A stretch of 64,000 nucleotides of DNA. Source: Halichoerus grypus (taxonomy: Eukaryota > Chordata > Mammalia > Carnivora > Phocidae). The notes under the pieces were generated by a model. That model was not told the origin of the DNA and did not search any database. It saw only the letters and a program-made list of their open reading frames with translations. The translations under genes were made by a program, and so were the position numbers. The stretch is taken from the NCBI RefSeq assembly GCF_964656455.1, contig NC_135723.1, forward strand, positions 1,302,001-1,366,000, in the 5' to 3' direction. Of this stretch, positions 43,785 through 56,111 are shown in pieces (positions within the stretch are counted from its first letter, which is position 1; each line of letters starts with the position of its first letter).

Positions 43785-46700
43785 GGCGGCACAAACGGGG
43801 GCCAGTGGGAACACAGTGGCATCAGATAAACCAACAAGAACAAACACAGAAGGCTCTGAAAATTTAACTGCCATTGGAACCACAGCCCGCAAAGTGGGCC
43901 AAGAAGGGCTGAGCCAAAGCAGGGTGACTGCCCGCTGAAGCAATAGAATAAGTCGGACCTGGCGTCTGCTTACATAACCAACCAAATATGCAGGACACAG
44001 TAAACATTACCAAGAACCAAGGAAATCACAGCACGGATGAGAAAAGACTGTCAACGGACGCCCACACCAAGATGAATCAGTCCCTGGAATTATCTGACAA
44101 GGGTTTTAAAGCAGTTTTCAAATTAAAAAAAAAAAGCTACCACAATCTATTGGAAATTCTTTTGAAAAAAATGAAAAAAAAAAATCTCAGCAAAAAAAAA
44201 AAAAAAAAGGCAGTTCTTAATAACAATGACAAAACAACAAAAAGCCAAGGGAGAATATAGAATTGGCAAATAACAAATAAAAAGAGAAGCGTAGTGGGGG
44301 GTTCAATAGTGTAGCAGGGATGGCGGAGGACAGAACTGATAGACTTGGGGGCGATCAATAGCAATCAGTCTATCTGAACAAGGCAGTGTTTGGGTGATGT
44401 TTGTATCTGGTGAAGTTGACTTCAGAGCCAAGATAATCATCAGCAGCGGAGAGGGATGCTGAATAATGATAAAGGGAAGAATCCTCGGGGAAAAAAAACA
44501 ACCCTAAAAGTGTGCCCCTCAAACGCAGGAGGCACAAGCTGATGGAGACGGAGAACCTGCCGAGTGACCCCTCGAAGCTGGAGACTTGGTGGTGAGTTTC
44601 AAGGTGGACAGGGTCCCAACAACACAGGACTCCCCCTTCCCTGGACACAAAAGGATGTTGCACGCACAGCGGGGAGTAAACACTTCTCCAGGTGCCCGAG
44701 GACCACGCACCAGGCAGGATGATATCTTGGCCCCTAAATCAACTCCAACAATTTCCAACAATTGAAATGAGGTAGTGTGTTCTCCGAGTGTAATGGAATA
44801 GAATTTTAGATCAATAACAAAAGACATCAGGAAACTCTGGGAAATTAAATAATGTTTCTAAAAAAATGTATGAGTAAAGAGAAAGTTTTAAATGAAAACA
44901 CACACAGCACTGGATAATTATGGAAGCACAGAGTGTCCAAGCTGTGGGAGACCGCAGAGGAGAGCTGAGAAAGGCCGCAAGAAGCTACCCAAGTTCCCGC
45001 TCAGAAACTAGAAAAATAAGAGCAGCATAAACCCAAAGCGAGCAGATGGAAGAAGATGATAAAGGTAAGAGCAACAGGTCAATGAAATTGAAAATGGGGA
45101 CACATTAGAGAAAAATCAACAGAACTAAAACCTATTTTCCCCCCAAATCAGTAGAACTGATACTTGTAGTAACACTAACAGAAATAAAAAGGGACCACAC
45201 GTAAATCACCACTATCCAGAATAGAATGGGGCAGAGCACAATGGATTCTGCAGCCCTGCAGGAAAAATACTACGGGAAAATATAGGAAATACTATAGGAA
45301 ATATAGGAAAAATAATACGGGAAAAATGCAAACAACTTTATGTTCATAAGTTCGTAGCTTAGGTAAGTGCACTGATTCCTTGAGAACCACGAACTACCAA
45401 ATCACAACCAAGATGAAATAAAAAGTCTGAATAAGCCTTTGACCATTAAAGAAATGGGATTTGTCATTAAATGCTCCTGGAAAAGTAATCTCCGGGGCCT
45501 GATGGTATCACTGGAGAATTCTACCAAACATTCAGAGAAAAATTGACATAAATTTTATAAAACTTTTTCCGGAAAGTAGAAGAGATGTAGTACTTCTCTA
45601 CTCAGTGTATGAGGCAGCCTTGCCTTGGTCGTAGAACCAGAAAAGACGGTGAAGGGGAGAGAGAGAGAGACAGAGAGAGACACAGAGAGAGACACATAGA
45701 AGGAGAGAGACAGAGACAGAGAGACAGAGACAGAAAGACAGAGAGACAGAGAGAGATACAGAAAGAGAAGGAGAGAGACAGAGAGACACACAGAGAGACA
45801 GAGAGACATATATAGAGAGATAGACAGAGAGAGACAGAGAAGAGAGAGACAAAGACAGAGAGAAACAGAGAGAGACAGAGAGAGATACAGAAAGAGAAGA
45901 AGAGAGACAGAGAGAGACAGAGAGACAGAGAGAGACAGAGAAGAGAGACAGAGAGACAGAGACACACACACACACACACACAGAAGGACTGGCAGGGAGA
46001 GGGAGAGAGGAGAGCACAGACCATTTGTCATGAACACAAAGCTCTTCAACAACATACTAGCGCACCAAATCTCACAATGCCTAAAAAGAATTACATGCCA
46101 CGACCAGGGGTATTCATTCCAAGTATGCAAGGCAGGTCCAACAGTTGGGAATCCAGCAATGCAATCCACCCATATCTTCAAGCTAAAGAGGAAAAATCGC
46201 ATGATCATGGTAATTGCCACACAGAAAGCATTTGACAAAACCTGAAATTCACGGTGGAACTCTCGGCAAAGTAGGGATGGCGGGAACGCCATCATCTGGA
46301 GAGGAACATCTGGGAACCGCCTAGAGCTCCCGCCACACTGGGTGGTGATTTTCCCTGAGGACTCAACACGAGGGACGGGTGTTCGCACCACTCTTATCCA
46401 ACACAGTACTGGACGCTCTGGTTGGAGCAATTTAGGTAAAAATACGGAGATAAAGGAACCCAGACCACAAAGGAAGAACCAAAAGTGTCGCTGTTGCAGA
46501 GGACATGCTTGTCTTCATTGACAATTCTAAGGACTCTACAAAAAGCCTCCACAAAACTCCTGGAACTAAAGAAGTGAATTCAGCAGGGCTGCAGAATACA
46601 AGATCAGCACACAGAGAAATCAGTTGTTTAAATACACATTAAAAATAACAATGCCATAAAACCCAACACCATTTATAACTGCTCCAAGGAACGTGAGATT

Positions 46701-48645
46701 GTATGTGCACTTAACAGGTGTGAGATCTGTACGACAAAAATGACAAAACGATGAAGGAACGAAGACCAAATTAAAGGGAGAGATGTCTCACCTTCGTCGA
46801 TTAGGAGACTCCACGGGGTGAAGACATCAGCTCTCCCCAGCTCGACACGTGGGTTGAATGCGAATCCTGTCAAATCCCAGGCCTGTACTCTGAAGACATC
46901 AACTTTTTCTTTAGTCCCCATGGAAGAGCACAGGCCTTCGAGTAGATAAAAACCTTGATCAAGAGGAATAAATGAGAGGAAGCAGCGTATCTTACGGCGT
47001 CTTAGGACGTGGCTGTGATAGCCCCGTGTGGTATTGGCAGAAGGACAGACAGACACAGCAAGGGAAGAGCACGGACAGCCCAGGAACTGACCCGAGCAGC
47101 ACAGCCCACGGGTCTTCGAAGAGGAGCAGAACCCATTTAGTGGAGAAAGGACAGTCTTTCCAACACACAGCGGGCTGGGGCAGTGAGGTGTCCATATGGG
47201 CAAGAGACAAGAGAAACAGTGAAATAAATCTGGACTTAGCTCTGGGCAGGAACCTCCAGTGAACGACTGGAACAGGATCCAGTGGGTTTTGATGAAGATG
47301 CAGGAGCACGGCGCCTCTGGGTCATGCTGGAGCGCATGGACGGCTCTGTGCACGCCAGGTCTCACTCCTGACGCAGCGGTTCACTCGGAGTGCCTCGCGG
47401 GCTTCGCCGCAAACTCAACGTCAGAAAACTTCGGTAAGATTCCGCCGAGGACATCTTCGAATCGAGGGCTCGGAAAGAACTCTCGGACACGGTCCCGAAA
47501 GCACGAGCCGTTAAAGAACGGACGGAGTGGATCTCATCCAAGTGAAAACCGTGTGCTCTGTGAAGGACCACGTGAAGGGGACGGAAAGGCTGTGGATACT
47601 GGCAAACATGTGACAAGGGATTAGTATATACAACATACAAAGAACACGCAAACTCCAACAGCCGAGAAAAGCAAGCCAATTACAAAATAGGCAAAGTTGC
47701 GCAGAATGTTTCGCTAAAGAGGGTAGAATGACAGCAAAGACGGCACGACATCCTTAGTCGCTGGGGCACGCACACCCAGCCGCAGTGAGCCGTCACCACA
47801 CCTGTCTCGGAACGGCTCAGGTGGAAACAGAGACCGCCTGATGCTGGTGGGGCTGTGGGGACACGGGCTGTGCCGCCCGCCCCTGGTGGCCACGCTCAGC
47901 GGTGTCTGCACTCCGGGAAACCATCTGCCAGATTCTCTTGGGACGAAGGACACAGCGGGCATGTGACCAACACTGCGCTCTGGGCATTCATCCCAGAGGC
48001 GTGGAAACACATTCACACACCAACGTGCGTGCGAATGTCCGAGGCTGTTTGCAATGGCCACCTCGGAAGCAGCCCTGATGCGCGCCGATGGCGAGTGGGG
48101 ACATGCCGTCGCACGTCTGTGCTCTGGAATACCACTCGGCAATAAAGAGCACGCCAGTGACGCAACACAGGGACTTTCAGCAAATTAGGCTGAGTGGACA
48201 AAAAAATCCCAAAGGTCACACACCTTAAGATTCTACTCACGTAGCGCTTTTGAAATGACAGAGTTCACAGTGGATGGCCGATGACTCTTGTGCCAGGGGA
48301 CACGGCCATGGGGACCGGGGAGGGTCGGCACAGGGGGTGCGCAGTGTGGACTGTTCAGCGTGTCGACGGTGGAGCTGAGCACACAAAACTACCCCGGGGG
48401 GCACACTGCGTACAACAGAACACACGGACACACAGACAGACGCCACCCTCTAACACACCCTCTGGGGCTGTGAACCTGGATCGACGCCCTGTGTGAACCT
48501 GAATGTCCTGGTGTGATGTGACGCTGTATTAGAATTCTGCCGCATATTTGACAAAATATTACTACCCAGGGAAAGTGGGTAATGCGTACGTGGGATGTCT
48601 CTGCAGTACTTCTTCACCTGTGGGTGCATCTACAAAATCTCAGGA
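43785..48645 (+). mobile_element. LINE-1 (L1M/HAL1-like), long old copy, sense
   Basis: It starts like the L1 at 16,500 ('gcagggtgactgcccgctg') and carries the ORF1 3' block ('gaattatctgacaagggtt'). ORF2-like segments follow: 'tcactggagaattctaccaa' near 45,510, 'caggtccaacagttgggaat' near 46,133, 'acacagaaagcatttgacaa' near 46,219, and a C-terminal block to about 47,700. The 3' UTR ends near 48,645 ('caaaatctcaggagg'). A GAGACA-type repeat interrupts ORF2 at 45,655-45,985. No frame is intact. From about 46,650 the sequence is markedly GC- and CpG-rich for an L1. Confidence 0.75.
45655..45985. repeat. GAGACA/GA-rich simple repeat array inside L1
   Basis: About 330 bases of purine-rich repeats built from GAGA, GACAGA and GAGACACA units, ending in a short (CA)n at 45,962-45,980. 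It sits between ORF2 segments of the surrounding L1, so it expanded after insertion. The minus strand stays open for 291 codons across it, giving S/L-rich low-complexity translations. That is an artefact of the repeat. Confidence 0.95.
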
Positions 48646-50515
48646 GGAATTTCAGTGGAGAGCGGGTTGGAAAGCACAGCAGTCCTGACCCAAGAAGAAG
48701 AGCGTGCAGGAAGAGAGGCATGCGGAGTCGGGACGGTGTCTGTCCCCGGCACGGGGCCTCCTGGCCGCTCGGTGCACCGTGCTTTGGCTGTTGCTGTTGT
48801 GAGCGTATTCTGGGGACTGCCTTTTTCAGGTGTGTCAGGAAGCTCACATTTCGGAGTTTGGAACATGCCCACGAGGTCACACCAGGGCCGCCCGGGGTTG
48901 ATCCTCCAGTGTCCGGGGGCTGGGTCTTCTTTGCGCCCCGCCGCAATGTCCGCGTGGACCAGGGGGCATTCGTGCAAGGAGATGCTCTTACAGAAGGGCC
49001 AGGTGGGATCGAGAGCCCACGTTTCTGGCAAGCTCCCGGTGAGGCGGGCAGCTGGGGCAGTGGTGTCTTGTCAGCTGTGACCATGAAGACCCTCACACAG
49101 TTTGGAGGGCACTCGAAAGAGGCCAGTCCCATTTCCCCCACTCCCCTTTCTGGCAGCTTTCCCAAAGCCCTAGCCGAAGATGCTTCAGGGCGGGAGGGGC
49201 TGCCTGGCTTTGAACACGCAGTGCGTCCCGGTAGACGGGTCTCCTGGTGATTGGCGGTGGACACGGGGTTCTTCAGCTTGGGGTAAGAGTCTGTGGGAAA
49301 GTGGGCTTGGCTCAGAGAAGGTGTGCACAAGGAGAGAAAAGAAATTTCCGGAGGCAAGATGAAGGGATAGGGAAGGACCCGGGACTCAGGTGGGCCAGAC
49401 CCCGGAAGGCGGTGAGGTCTCCATTAGGAGGCGGTGGTTATATTAGCCTCTGACGGCTGCTTTTCCAGTTCTACCCTATGTGTCACATCATCCAATTTAG
49501 TTCTGACATTAATGACTGGGGATCAGTGCAGACCCCGTAGGTCATCCTACGGGGCTCATCCCCCAAGACTGCCCCTGTGTCGGATGCCGGCCACAAAGCT
49601 CGTCCTCTCCCAGCTGGGTGCTGCAGGGCCTTTGCACATCCCGGCATCTTGACTGTTGTCCCTCTCTCACTCCTTGTTACCAGGCAGGTGAATTTGGATT
49701 CTGCCTTCTGTTTAAGCTCGCACACATCAGAGATGCTACTGTTGTCTTGGATGGTCAGTGTGCATTCGGATGGCTTCCCACGCCCACCGCTTTCTCTGTT
49801 CCTTATTCCTTCTGGCACCTCTGGCCTCCCATCTGGGACTGCTCTGCTCGGCCTCAAGTGCGTCCTTGAGAATCTTCCGCAGTGGGAGTCTGCTAGGCAC
49901 GCTGTCTCAGCATCTGCCTAGAAGGCTGTCTATCTGCCCCCATTCCTGGGAGATGTTTTTGCTAGGACTCTGGTCTGGCCGGCATCTTCCGTGAGCTCCG
50001 TGCAGACACCCCACCTCTGCCTCCCACACAGCCCTTTTGAAGATTTCTTTGTCTCTTTGATTTTTATTTTTTTGCCTGTATTTTGACCAGGCTCTATCTT
50101 GGTGGGAATGTCTTGTGCGTATCCTCTTGGGGATTTGAAAGGATTCTTGAGTCAGTTCTGGAGAATTCTCAACGTTTATCATCATCCATCCAATCCCTGT
50201 GGCCACTGCCTGTCTGTCTTCCCCTTCTTTCCCAGCCTCTTCTCCACCCTCGCTTCCCGTAGCTCCTCTCCCTGTTCCTCCCCCTCCTTCTTGGTCTCCA
50301 CGCTCCATCCCATAGCTCCCTTCGTCCGGAGAGATACTCACAGGACTCCCACTGGCTTCTCTCAATTACCCCAGAGCAATGCCCCTGGGGGGCGCTTTCA
50401 TAGACTGAGAACGTTTTCTCTTTTTCTCCCGAACAACTCAAGTGCTGACGTTGGGGACTACATGTCGTGTGAAAGCCACTTTTTGATTGCAGTCCTTCAG
50501 CAGTTCCCCTCCCGG
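48646..50515. other. unassigned, GC-rich, nothing certain
   Basis: Overlapping frames of 222 codons (plus) and 247 codons (minus) at 48,582-49,357 have no domain, begin in L1 sequence and occur together in opposite directions, as expected by chance in CpG-rich DNA. The phrase 'ctgcagggcctttgcacatc' at 49,621-49,640 resembles antisense L2. A CT-rich stretch lies at 50,225-50,310. Confidence 0.4.
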
Positions 50516-51585
50516 CACACACACACACACACACACGTTTATATACATGCAACACGCACACACGTGCACACATGTGCGTACACCCCCCCCACCCACTGCA
50601 CACACATGCATGCACCCGGGCACACAACACGTTATATACATGCACACACTTGCGCACACATGCACACACGTGCACACATGTGCGTACACACCCCCCACAC
50701 CCACTGCACACACATGCATGCACCCGTGCACACACACACGTTTATATACATGCACACACTTGCGCATACACACGTGCGTATACACCCCCCCCACACACCC
50801 ACTGCACACACATGCATGCACCCGTGCACACACACACGTTTATATACATGCACACACTTGCGCATACACACGTGCGTATACACCCCCCCCACACACCCAC
50901 TGCACACACATGCATGCACCCGTGCACACAACACGTTATATACATGCACACACTTGCATACACACGCACACACGTGCACACATGTGCGTACACACACCTC
51001 CACCCACTGCACACACATGCATGCACCCATGCACACACACATTTATATACATGCACACACTTGTGCACACACACACGTGCACACATGTGCATACACACAC
51101 CACCCACACACCCACTGCACACACATGCATGCACCCGTGCACACACACATTTATATACATGCACACACTTGTGCACACACACGTGCACACACGTGCGTAC
51201 ACACACCACACACAACCCACTGCAACACATGCATGCACCCGTGCACACACGTTTATATACATGCACTCACTTGTGCACACACGCACACATGTGCACACAC
51301 GTGCGTATACACCCCCCCCACACACCCACTGCACACACATGCATGCACCCGTGCACACAACACGTTATGTACATGCACACACTTGCACACACACGCACAC
51401 ACGTGCACACATGTGCGTACACACACCTCCACCCACTGCACACACATGCATGCACCCATGCACACACACATTTATATACATGCACACACTTGCGCACACA
51501 CGCACACACATGCACACATGTGCGTACACCCCCCACACCCACTGCACACACATGCATGCACCCGTGCACACACACAGCTCTGCCC
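50516..51585. repeat. minisatellite, ten units of about 107 bp
   Basis: The anchor TGCACCC recurs at 50,611, 50,719, 50,817, 50,915, 51,022, 51,130, 51,234, 51,344, 51,451 and 51,557, giving spacings of 98-110 bases. Each unit contains a GTTTATATACATGCA-like part, alternating CA/TG/CG dinucleotides, a C run and CCCACTGCACACACATGCA. The plus strand is C/A-rich. Stop codons are absent in one frame, so a 551-codon H/T-rich frame crosses it. I do not think this is a gene. Unit-length variants (98 and about 107) suggest unequal exchange. Confidence 0.95.
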
Positions 51586-51870
51586 AGGCCTGGAGCATTA
51601 CCTGTGGGCCCCTCCTGGGCGGGACAGAGACACTGACTCTCCTCAACCAGGGGGAGGCCCTCATGGACTCCCCAGTGGGCTCCCTTCCTGGGCTGTGATG
51701 CCAGCGAGCCGGCGCCGCGAGGAGCCACATTTAAGTTCTGGGCTTTCGGAGTAAACACGGCCTCTGAGTCCGAGGTTTCTTCCCTGCCCTTGTGTCTCTG
51801 CCTTCCTCCTCCCTTCTTTGCACCCGGTCCGGTCGTTCCTTACGTCTTGTAGACTCTGTGATGTTTATTC
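51586..51870. other. unassigned, nothing recognised
   Basis: About 285 bases between the minisatellite and the next SINE's target duplication. No repeat unit or gene is recognised. Confidence 0.5.
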
Positions 51871-51884
51871 TGTCTTTACATTTA

Positions 51885-52096
51885 TTTATTTATTTATTTA
51901 TTTTTTAAAGATTTTATTTATTTATTTGACAGAGAGAGACATAGCGAGAGCAGGAACACAAGCAGGGGGAGTGGGAGAGGGAGAAGCAGGCTTCCTGCAG
52001 AGCAGGGAGCCCAATGTGGGACTCGATCCCAGGACCCTGGGATCATGACCTGAGCCGAAGGCAGACGCTTAACGACTGAGCCACCCAGGCGCCCTA
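51885..52096 (-). mobile_element. CAN-SINE, antisense
   Basis: Antisense copy whose T tail has expanded into TTTA repeats (51,881-51,903), followed by 'aaagattttatttattt', a GACAGAGAGAGAC body and head complement 'ccacccaggcgcccta'. The duplication ctgtctttacattta lies at 51,870-51,884 and 52,097-52,111. Confidence 0.94.
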
Positions 52097-52111
52097 CTGT
52101 CTTTACATTTA

Positions 52112-53884
52112 ATCCAGCATTTTTAGCTGTTCTCGGTGGGAAAATGGGTTTCAGTAACCGAACCCACTATAGTTCTGGAAACAGACGTGTTATGCCTTCA
52201 CCGTGGGTGCTCTCGTCATTGTCCTTAGTGGTGCTTCCCCGTGCTCAAACGCGCCAGTGGGAGCGCCGGGATTTGGCTTCCGATACCTTTGGAGATGCCT
52301 CTGCCAGGTTAGTTTTGGGCGCGTACCTGCCAGGCGTCAGGACGTGTGTGTGCAGGAGTCAAGCAAGCACGTGTTGAGTCCCAGCGGTTAACACAGCATT
52401 ACGGCGGCACCGTGTGGGACTGGAAGCGTTGCGAGGAGGATGTGCTTTTGGCCCAGGGTGTGTTTAGTTAAGGGAACAACGCGAAGAGGAGATTTTCTAG
52501 AAACCAGCTCAGGAAAGATCCAGGAAACAATGTACCAAGTCTTGTCGTTCTAGATGCTTTACACATGCCGTCGACCCCCACCCGGCAGGAGGTGTGTGTG
52601 CGAGATGGGAGACGCTAGCATTTTCAGGCCGGTGCCTCGGCCCAGAGCAGCCCCGGGCTCACAGCCGGCTCCGTTTCCCCACAGCCCCTACCGTATGCTC
52701 CTCCAGTCGCGAGCCTCTGCTTGTTCATCAAGCGCTTTCACGTACGCTGCTGTCTCGTGGGAACCAGGTATCACAGGAACACCACCTTACCAATCACGAA
52801 GCAAAGCTCAGGGACGTGAGGTCACTGGGAAGGTCGCAAGCTTATAGCTAGACGCTCTGCGGGTGTGGCGAGGAGATCACGTCTGGAGCTGCCTTGCTGT
52901 CCCTGGTGGGCTCTCGGGGTTTTCGGACCCCCAGGTGTTACCTCACCCACGACAGCATCGCCTGGAGCCCTGTGTACCCGAGATCAGGGGATGCCCCCCG
53001 GGGCCACCTTGCACCTACGACGGGCATGACAGAGTGTTTGTACCAACGAGAGGGTCTTTCGCCCCAGAAGGGCCACAGAGAGTCACGAGGGCACCACGGG
53101 GAGTAGAGACTAAGGCTCCGTGCATCTGGGCAGGCTCCGGACGCAGGATCCCCAGGGGACCGCCAGCTTCCAGGCTTCTCTCTGCGTGGTCTTGGTGGGA
53201 CAGTTACCCTCCTCCATTCCCTCGGCAGTAACTTGGGGCATTAACTGCCTACTCCATAAGGTTTCTGTTACAAATTTAAGTGAGTCAGTGTGTGCAGAGC
53301 ATTGAGAATCCTGGCTGGCAGGCAGTCGGAGGATGGCGGACCCCCCTGCTACCAGCACTGGTGTACCTGCCGATGCGATCCCCGAGTCGAGAGTGATTCT
53401 GAGTGTGAGCTCAGCACACGGATGCGGGGAGCACCTGTGGTCCCTGCTGCCCACGGGCGGGTCTGGTTGGCTCCTTTCAAGGATGAGGGACAGGGGGTCC
53501 AGCAGGGAAGCGGCCGGCGCTCGGGTAGCCCAGCGACGCGGTGCTCAGTCGGGCTGGTGCCCCATCTCTATGGGTCCTAATGCAGGTGTGTTCCCTTGTG
53601 TTTCACAGGTGCTCTGCTCACTGCAGTGGCTGATGGGACACAGTGGCCGGCAAGGGCACCTTGCAGGTGTCTGGGGACACTTCCTGAACCGATGAGACGC
53701 ATTCTGTTATTCCAGGGGGAATCAGTGTTTTTAACCCTAGCTGAGACTGTTGGCTGCTGCCTGATTTCCACGTTTCCTCTTCCCCTGGAACACAACACAC
53801 TGTGTCCTTCAGGCGGCAGTGTCCCCAGCCAAAGACCCAGCGTCACTGATCTGAAGTAAGTCATTAGGTGGCGATTTCGGATCC
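52112..53884. other. unassigned, GC-rich, possible MIR trace
   Basis: No exon or gene recognised. At 52,800-52,850 'caaagctcagggacgtgagg' and 'tcgcaagcttatagctag' resemble a MIR core with its 3' part, and 52,549-52,570 ('ctagatgctttacacatgcc') resembles its start. A GC-rich insert between them makes the call uncertain. Overlapping frames of up to 122 codons lack domains. Confidence 0.4.
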
Positions 53885-54175
53885 TTTTTCTAGAGGTCCT
53901 GGCAGCTGGGATGTCTGTTCTTCTACCCTCACTCCTTCTTCCTACCTGGAGCACTGATGCAATGGCTGGGGCTCCAGCAGCCACTTTGGAGTATGAGGCA
54001 AATGGGAAGAAACCACCTTCTAAGCGCAGAAGGTGCCGGCTCACAGATGAAACTGTGGGGCTGGCCCACCAGCCCTGGACTTCTACCTCCAGACTTCTTT
54101 TCTGGGAGTGAGAAACTAACCTCTGCATTTTAGAAACCGCTTAGTTGAGTGTTTCTTGAAAGCCAAACCTAATGT
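53885..54175 (+). mobile_element. MaLR LTR (MLT1-like), sense
   Basis: Landmarks in order: 'ctacctggagcactgatgca', 'atggctggggctccagcagc', 'ccaccagccctggacttcta', 'cctccagacttcttttctgg', 'gagtgagaaactaac' and 'gccaaacctaatgtttcc'. These follow the 3' two thirds of an MLT1-type LTR. A 67-codon frame starting at 53,911 (MSVLLPSLLLPTWS...) is simply translated LTR. A second copy of this region is at 59,400. Confidence 0.7.
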
Positions 54176-55344
54176 TTCCTGAATACTTTAGCCAAGAAAA
54201 ATGCCCAGGTTAAGAGTCAACAAGAAAAGCTGTATTTTCTCTTTCTTCTCTTTTAGCACATCCTAAGACGCAGAGAAAGTTTGCTCAGCGTGGTCCACAA
54301 TCCAGGGTACCCTGCAAAGCTCCCATGCACATCACGGTCATTCATTTGATCACTTCTTGTTATGATGTGCTTTTATTGTCTCTGAGGCCAGTTCCTTCTG
54401 GGAGACACAGACACTCATTCCGAGCCCGGCGGCTAGGCGTCTCAACAGAAATGCTCATATACACACACGAAATATGAATATGACAGAATGTAACTCTTCT
54501 GATGTCTATGTTATAAAAGTTTTATCTCCTTCTGACCTCTGGGAAGGCAGGCTCCGAGCCAGCATGGGCTTGTTGGAGATACCAGGACGAGAATCTAGGC
54601 GGCTCCAGACCAGCTGTCTCTCTTAATCCCACACAGACCTAGAATCTTCTGCAGAATCCTAGACTTCTTGTTTCACGGATATTCCCCAGACGTCTCCGTG
54701 CTGGCCTGGCATGGGAGGGACAAGCCTGCAGCCGGCAGAAATGTCAGAAACACCCACGGCTCTCACAGTATTTGATTCAGCCCCGAAGAATGCTCCAAAG
54801 TCCGCGTGTAGGACCCTTCGACTTCCCGTTGTTCCTGGAGAGTCACAGACGGGCCACGATTCCCTCCACCCTCCCTCTCTGACCGATGCCATTCATTCCT
54901 TTCACGGCAGTGTGCAAAGCTGAGGTTAAATGTTAGCGATTCTGTCTGAGGCAAAGACAGACCTTCCGGCGTGGGAGGGGGCGCTGCAGATAATTGGATT
55001 CGTGGAACTGGATTTAGTCATGATGTTAAATTGTCTAGACAACACACATCTGGCTTATATATCGCTCGCTGTATTTCTCTTGGCCCCTTGAAGCCCCTGT
55101 CATTGTTTCCATGATGGTACGTGGTGCATCTGTGGAGCTGGGATGGAGGGTCTGGCACGGAAAGGGCTGGTAGGTCCTGCCTTCAGGAATGCTTGTGTTT
55201 GCTTCCTCCAGCCCTTGGAGCCCACCGGGAGTCTGGGCCACAAAGACGATGTGGGGAAAGGGACTCAGCCATCCCCTCATGTTACATGGAAGGAAACAGT
55301 CTGCAGGAGAGACTCAGGTCTGGCCAGTAGATGAACCCAGATCT
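54176..55344. other. unassigned, nothing recognised
   Basis: Base composition is balanced. No element, exon or RNA gene is recognised. Confidence 0.5.
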
Positions 55345-55530
55345 GCGCTCCATACAGCTCAGCTGACTCTGGACACCTTATTTTATTTACTCTCTGGAAT
55401 CCTGGTGCGTAGGGATTAACCTGTGTATGGATGAGCAGGGTGAGGTTTTCCTGTGTAACTAAACTGTCCAAGGTCACAGAGCAAGGGCACGTGAGTGTGG
55501 GACTCAGTCCGCACCGACCAAGGCTAACTA
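55345..55530 (+). mobile_element. MIR SINE, ancient
   Basis: Sense MIR pattern: 'gacaccttattttatttact', 'gaatcctggtgcgtagggat', 'gtatggatgagcagggtgag', 'ctgtccaaggtcacagagca' and 'gtgtgggactcagtcc'. The 'caaggtcacagagcaag' phrase is the clearest. Ends are approximate. Confidence 0.65.
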
Positions 55531-55671
55531 TTCAACAGCTGCTGTTTTTAACCCAGCATCTGTGGTTTTGGTGGAGACAGAAAATGATCTTCTGATTGAC
55601 TTAGAAGGATCTGTCCATCTGATCCTAGACTTGTAAGGTTCTATATTCCTATGTACTCACGCATCCAAATT

Positions 55672-56103
55672 ATTTATTTATTGAAGTAGAGTTAACATGC
55701 AGTTTAGTATTAGTCTCAGGTGTACATTATAGCGATTCAACACTTCCCTACATCACCCGGTGCTCATCACGACAGGTGCACTCCTTAACCCCATCACCTG
55801 TTTCCCCATCCCCCACCCACCTCCCCTCTGGTGACCAGCAGTGTGTTCTCTAGAGGTAACTGTTTCTTGGTTTCTCTCTCTTTTTTTCCTTTGTTCCTTT
55901 GTTTCTTAAATTCCACATATGACTGAAATGATATGGTGTTTGTCTTTCTCTGACTTATTTCACTTAGAATAACACTCTCTAGCTCCACCCACATCATTGC
56001 AAATGGGAAGATTTCATTCTTTTTGATGGCCGAGTAATATTCCATCCGTATATATACGACCTCTTCTTCATTCATTCATCTATGGATGGATACTCGGGCT
56101 GCT
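55672..56103 (-). mobile_element. carnivore LINE-1 3' end, 5'-truncated, antisense
   Basis: Antisense L1 3' UTR: 'attgaagtagagttaacatg'-like start, 'cggtgctcatcacgacaggt', 'tgaccagcagtgtgttctct', 'tcttaaattccacatatgac', 'acatcattgcaaatgggaag' and 'gatggatactcgggctgctt'. The short duplication tccaaatt lies at 55,664-55,671 and 56,104-56,111. About 430 bases are retained. The minus-strand piece VYIRMEYYSAIKKNEIFPF is the L1 C-terminal coding end, just before the 3' UTR. Confidence 0.9.
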
Positions 56104-56111
56104 TCCAAATT

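Noticed and set aside
45555..46430. 291-codon minus-strand frame rich in S and L
   Set aside because: It is the complement of the GAGACA array inside an L1. The low-complexity composition is explained by the repeat.
46673..47365. 230-codon minus-strand frame
   Set aside because: It is antisense to a degraded L1 ORF2 and resembles no known protein. The GC shift of this L1 reduces stop codons.
48582..49357. Opposing frames of 222 and 247 codons
   Set aside because: They overlap on opposite strands in CpG-rich DNA, begin in L1 3' sequence and show no domain or plausible exon structure.
50099..51754. 551-codon open frame, H/T-rich
   Set aside because: It runs through the minisatellite. Other frames on both strands are open too, the composition simply follows the CACACA-type repeat, and there is no domain.
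53911..54111. Small frame with a basic KKPPSKRRRCR stretch, resembling a nuclear localisation signal
   Set aside because: The DNA is an MLT1-like LTR, and a related copy at 59,400 does not keep the frame.
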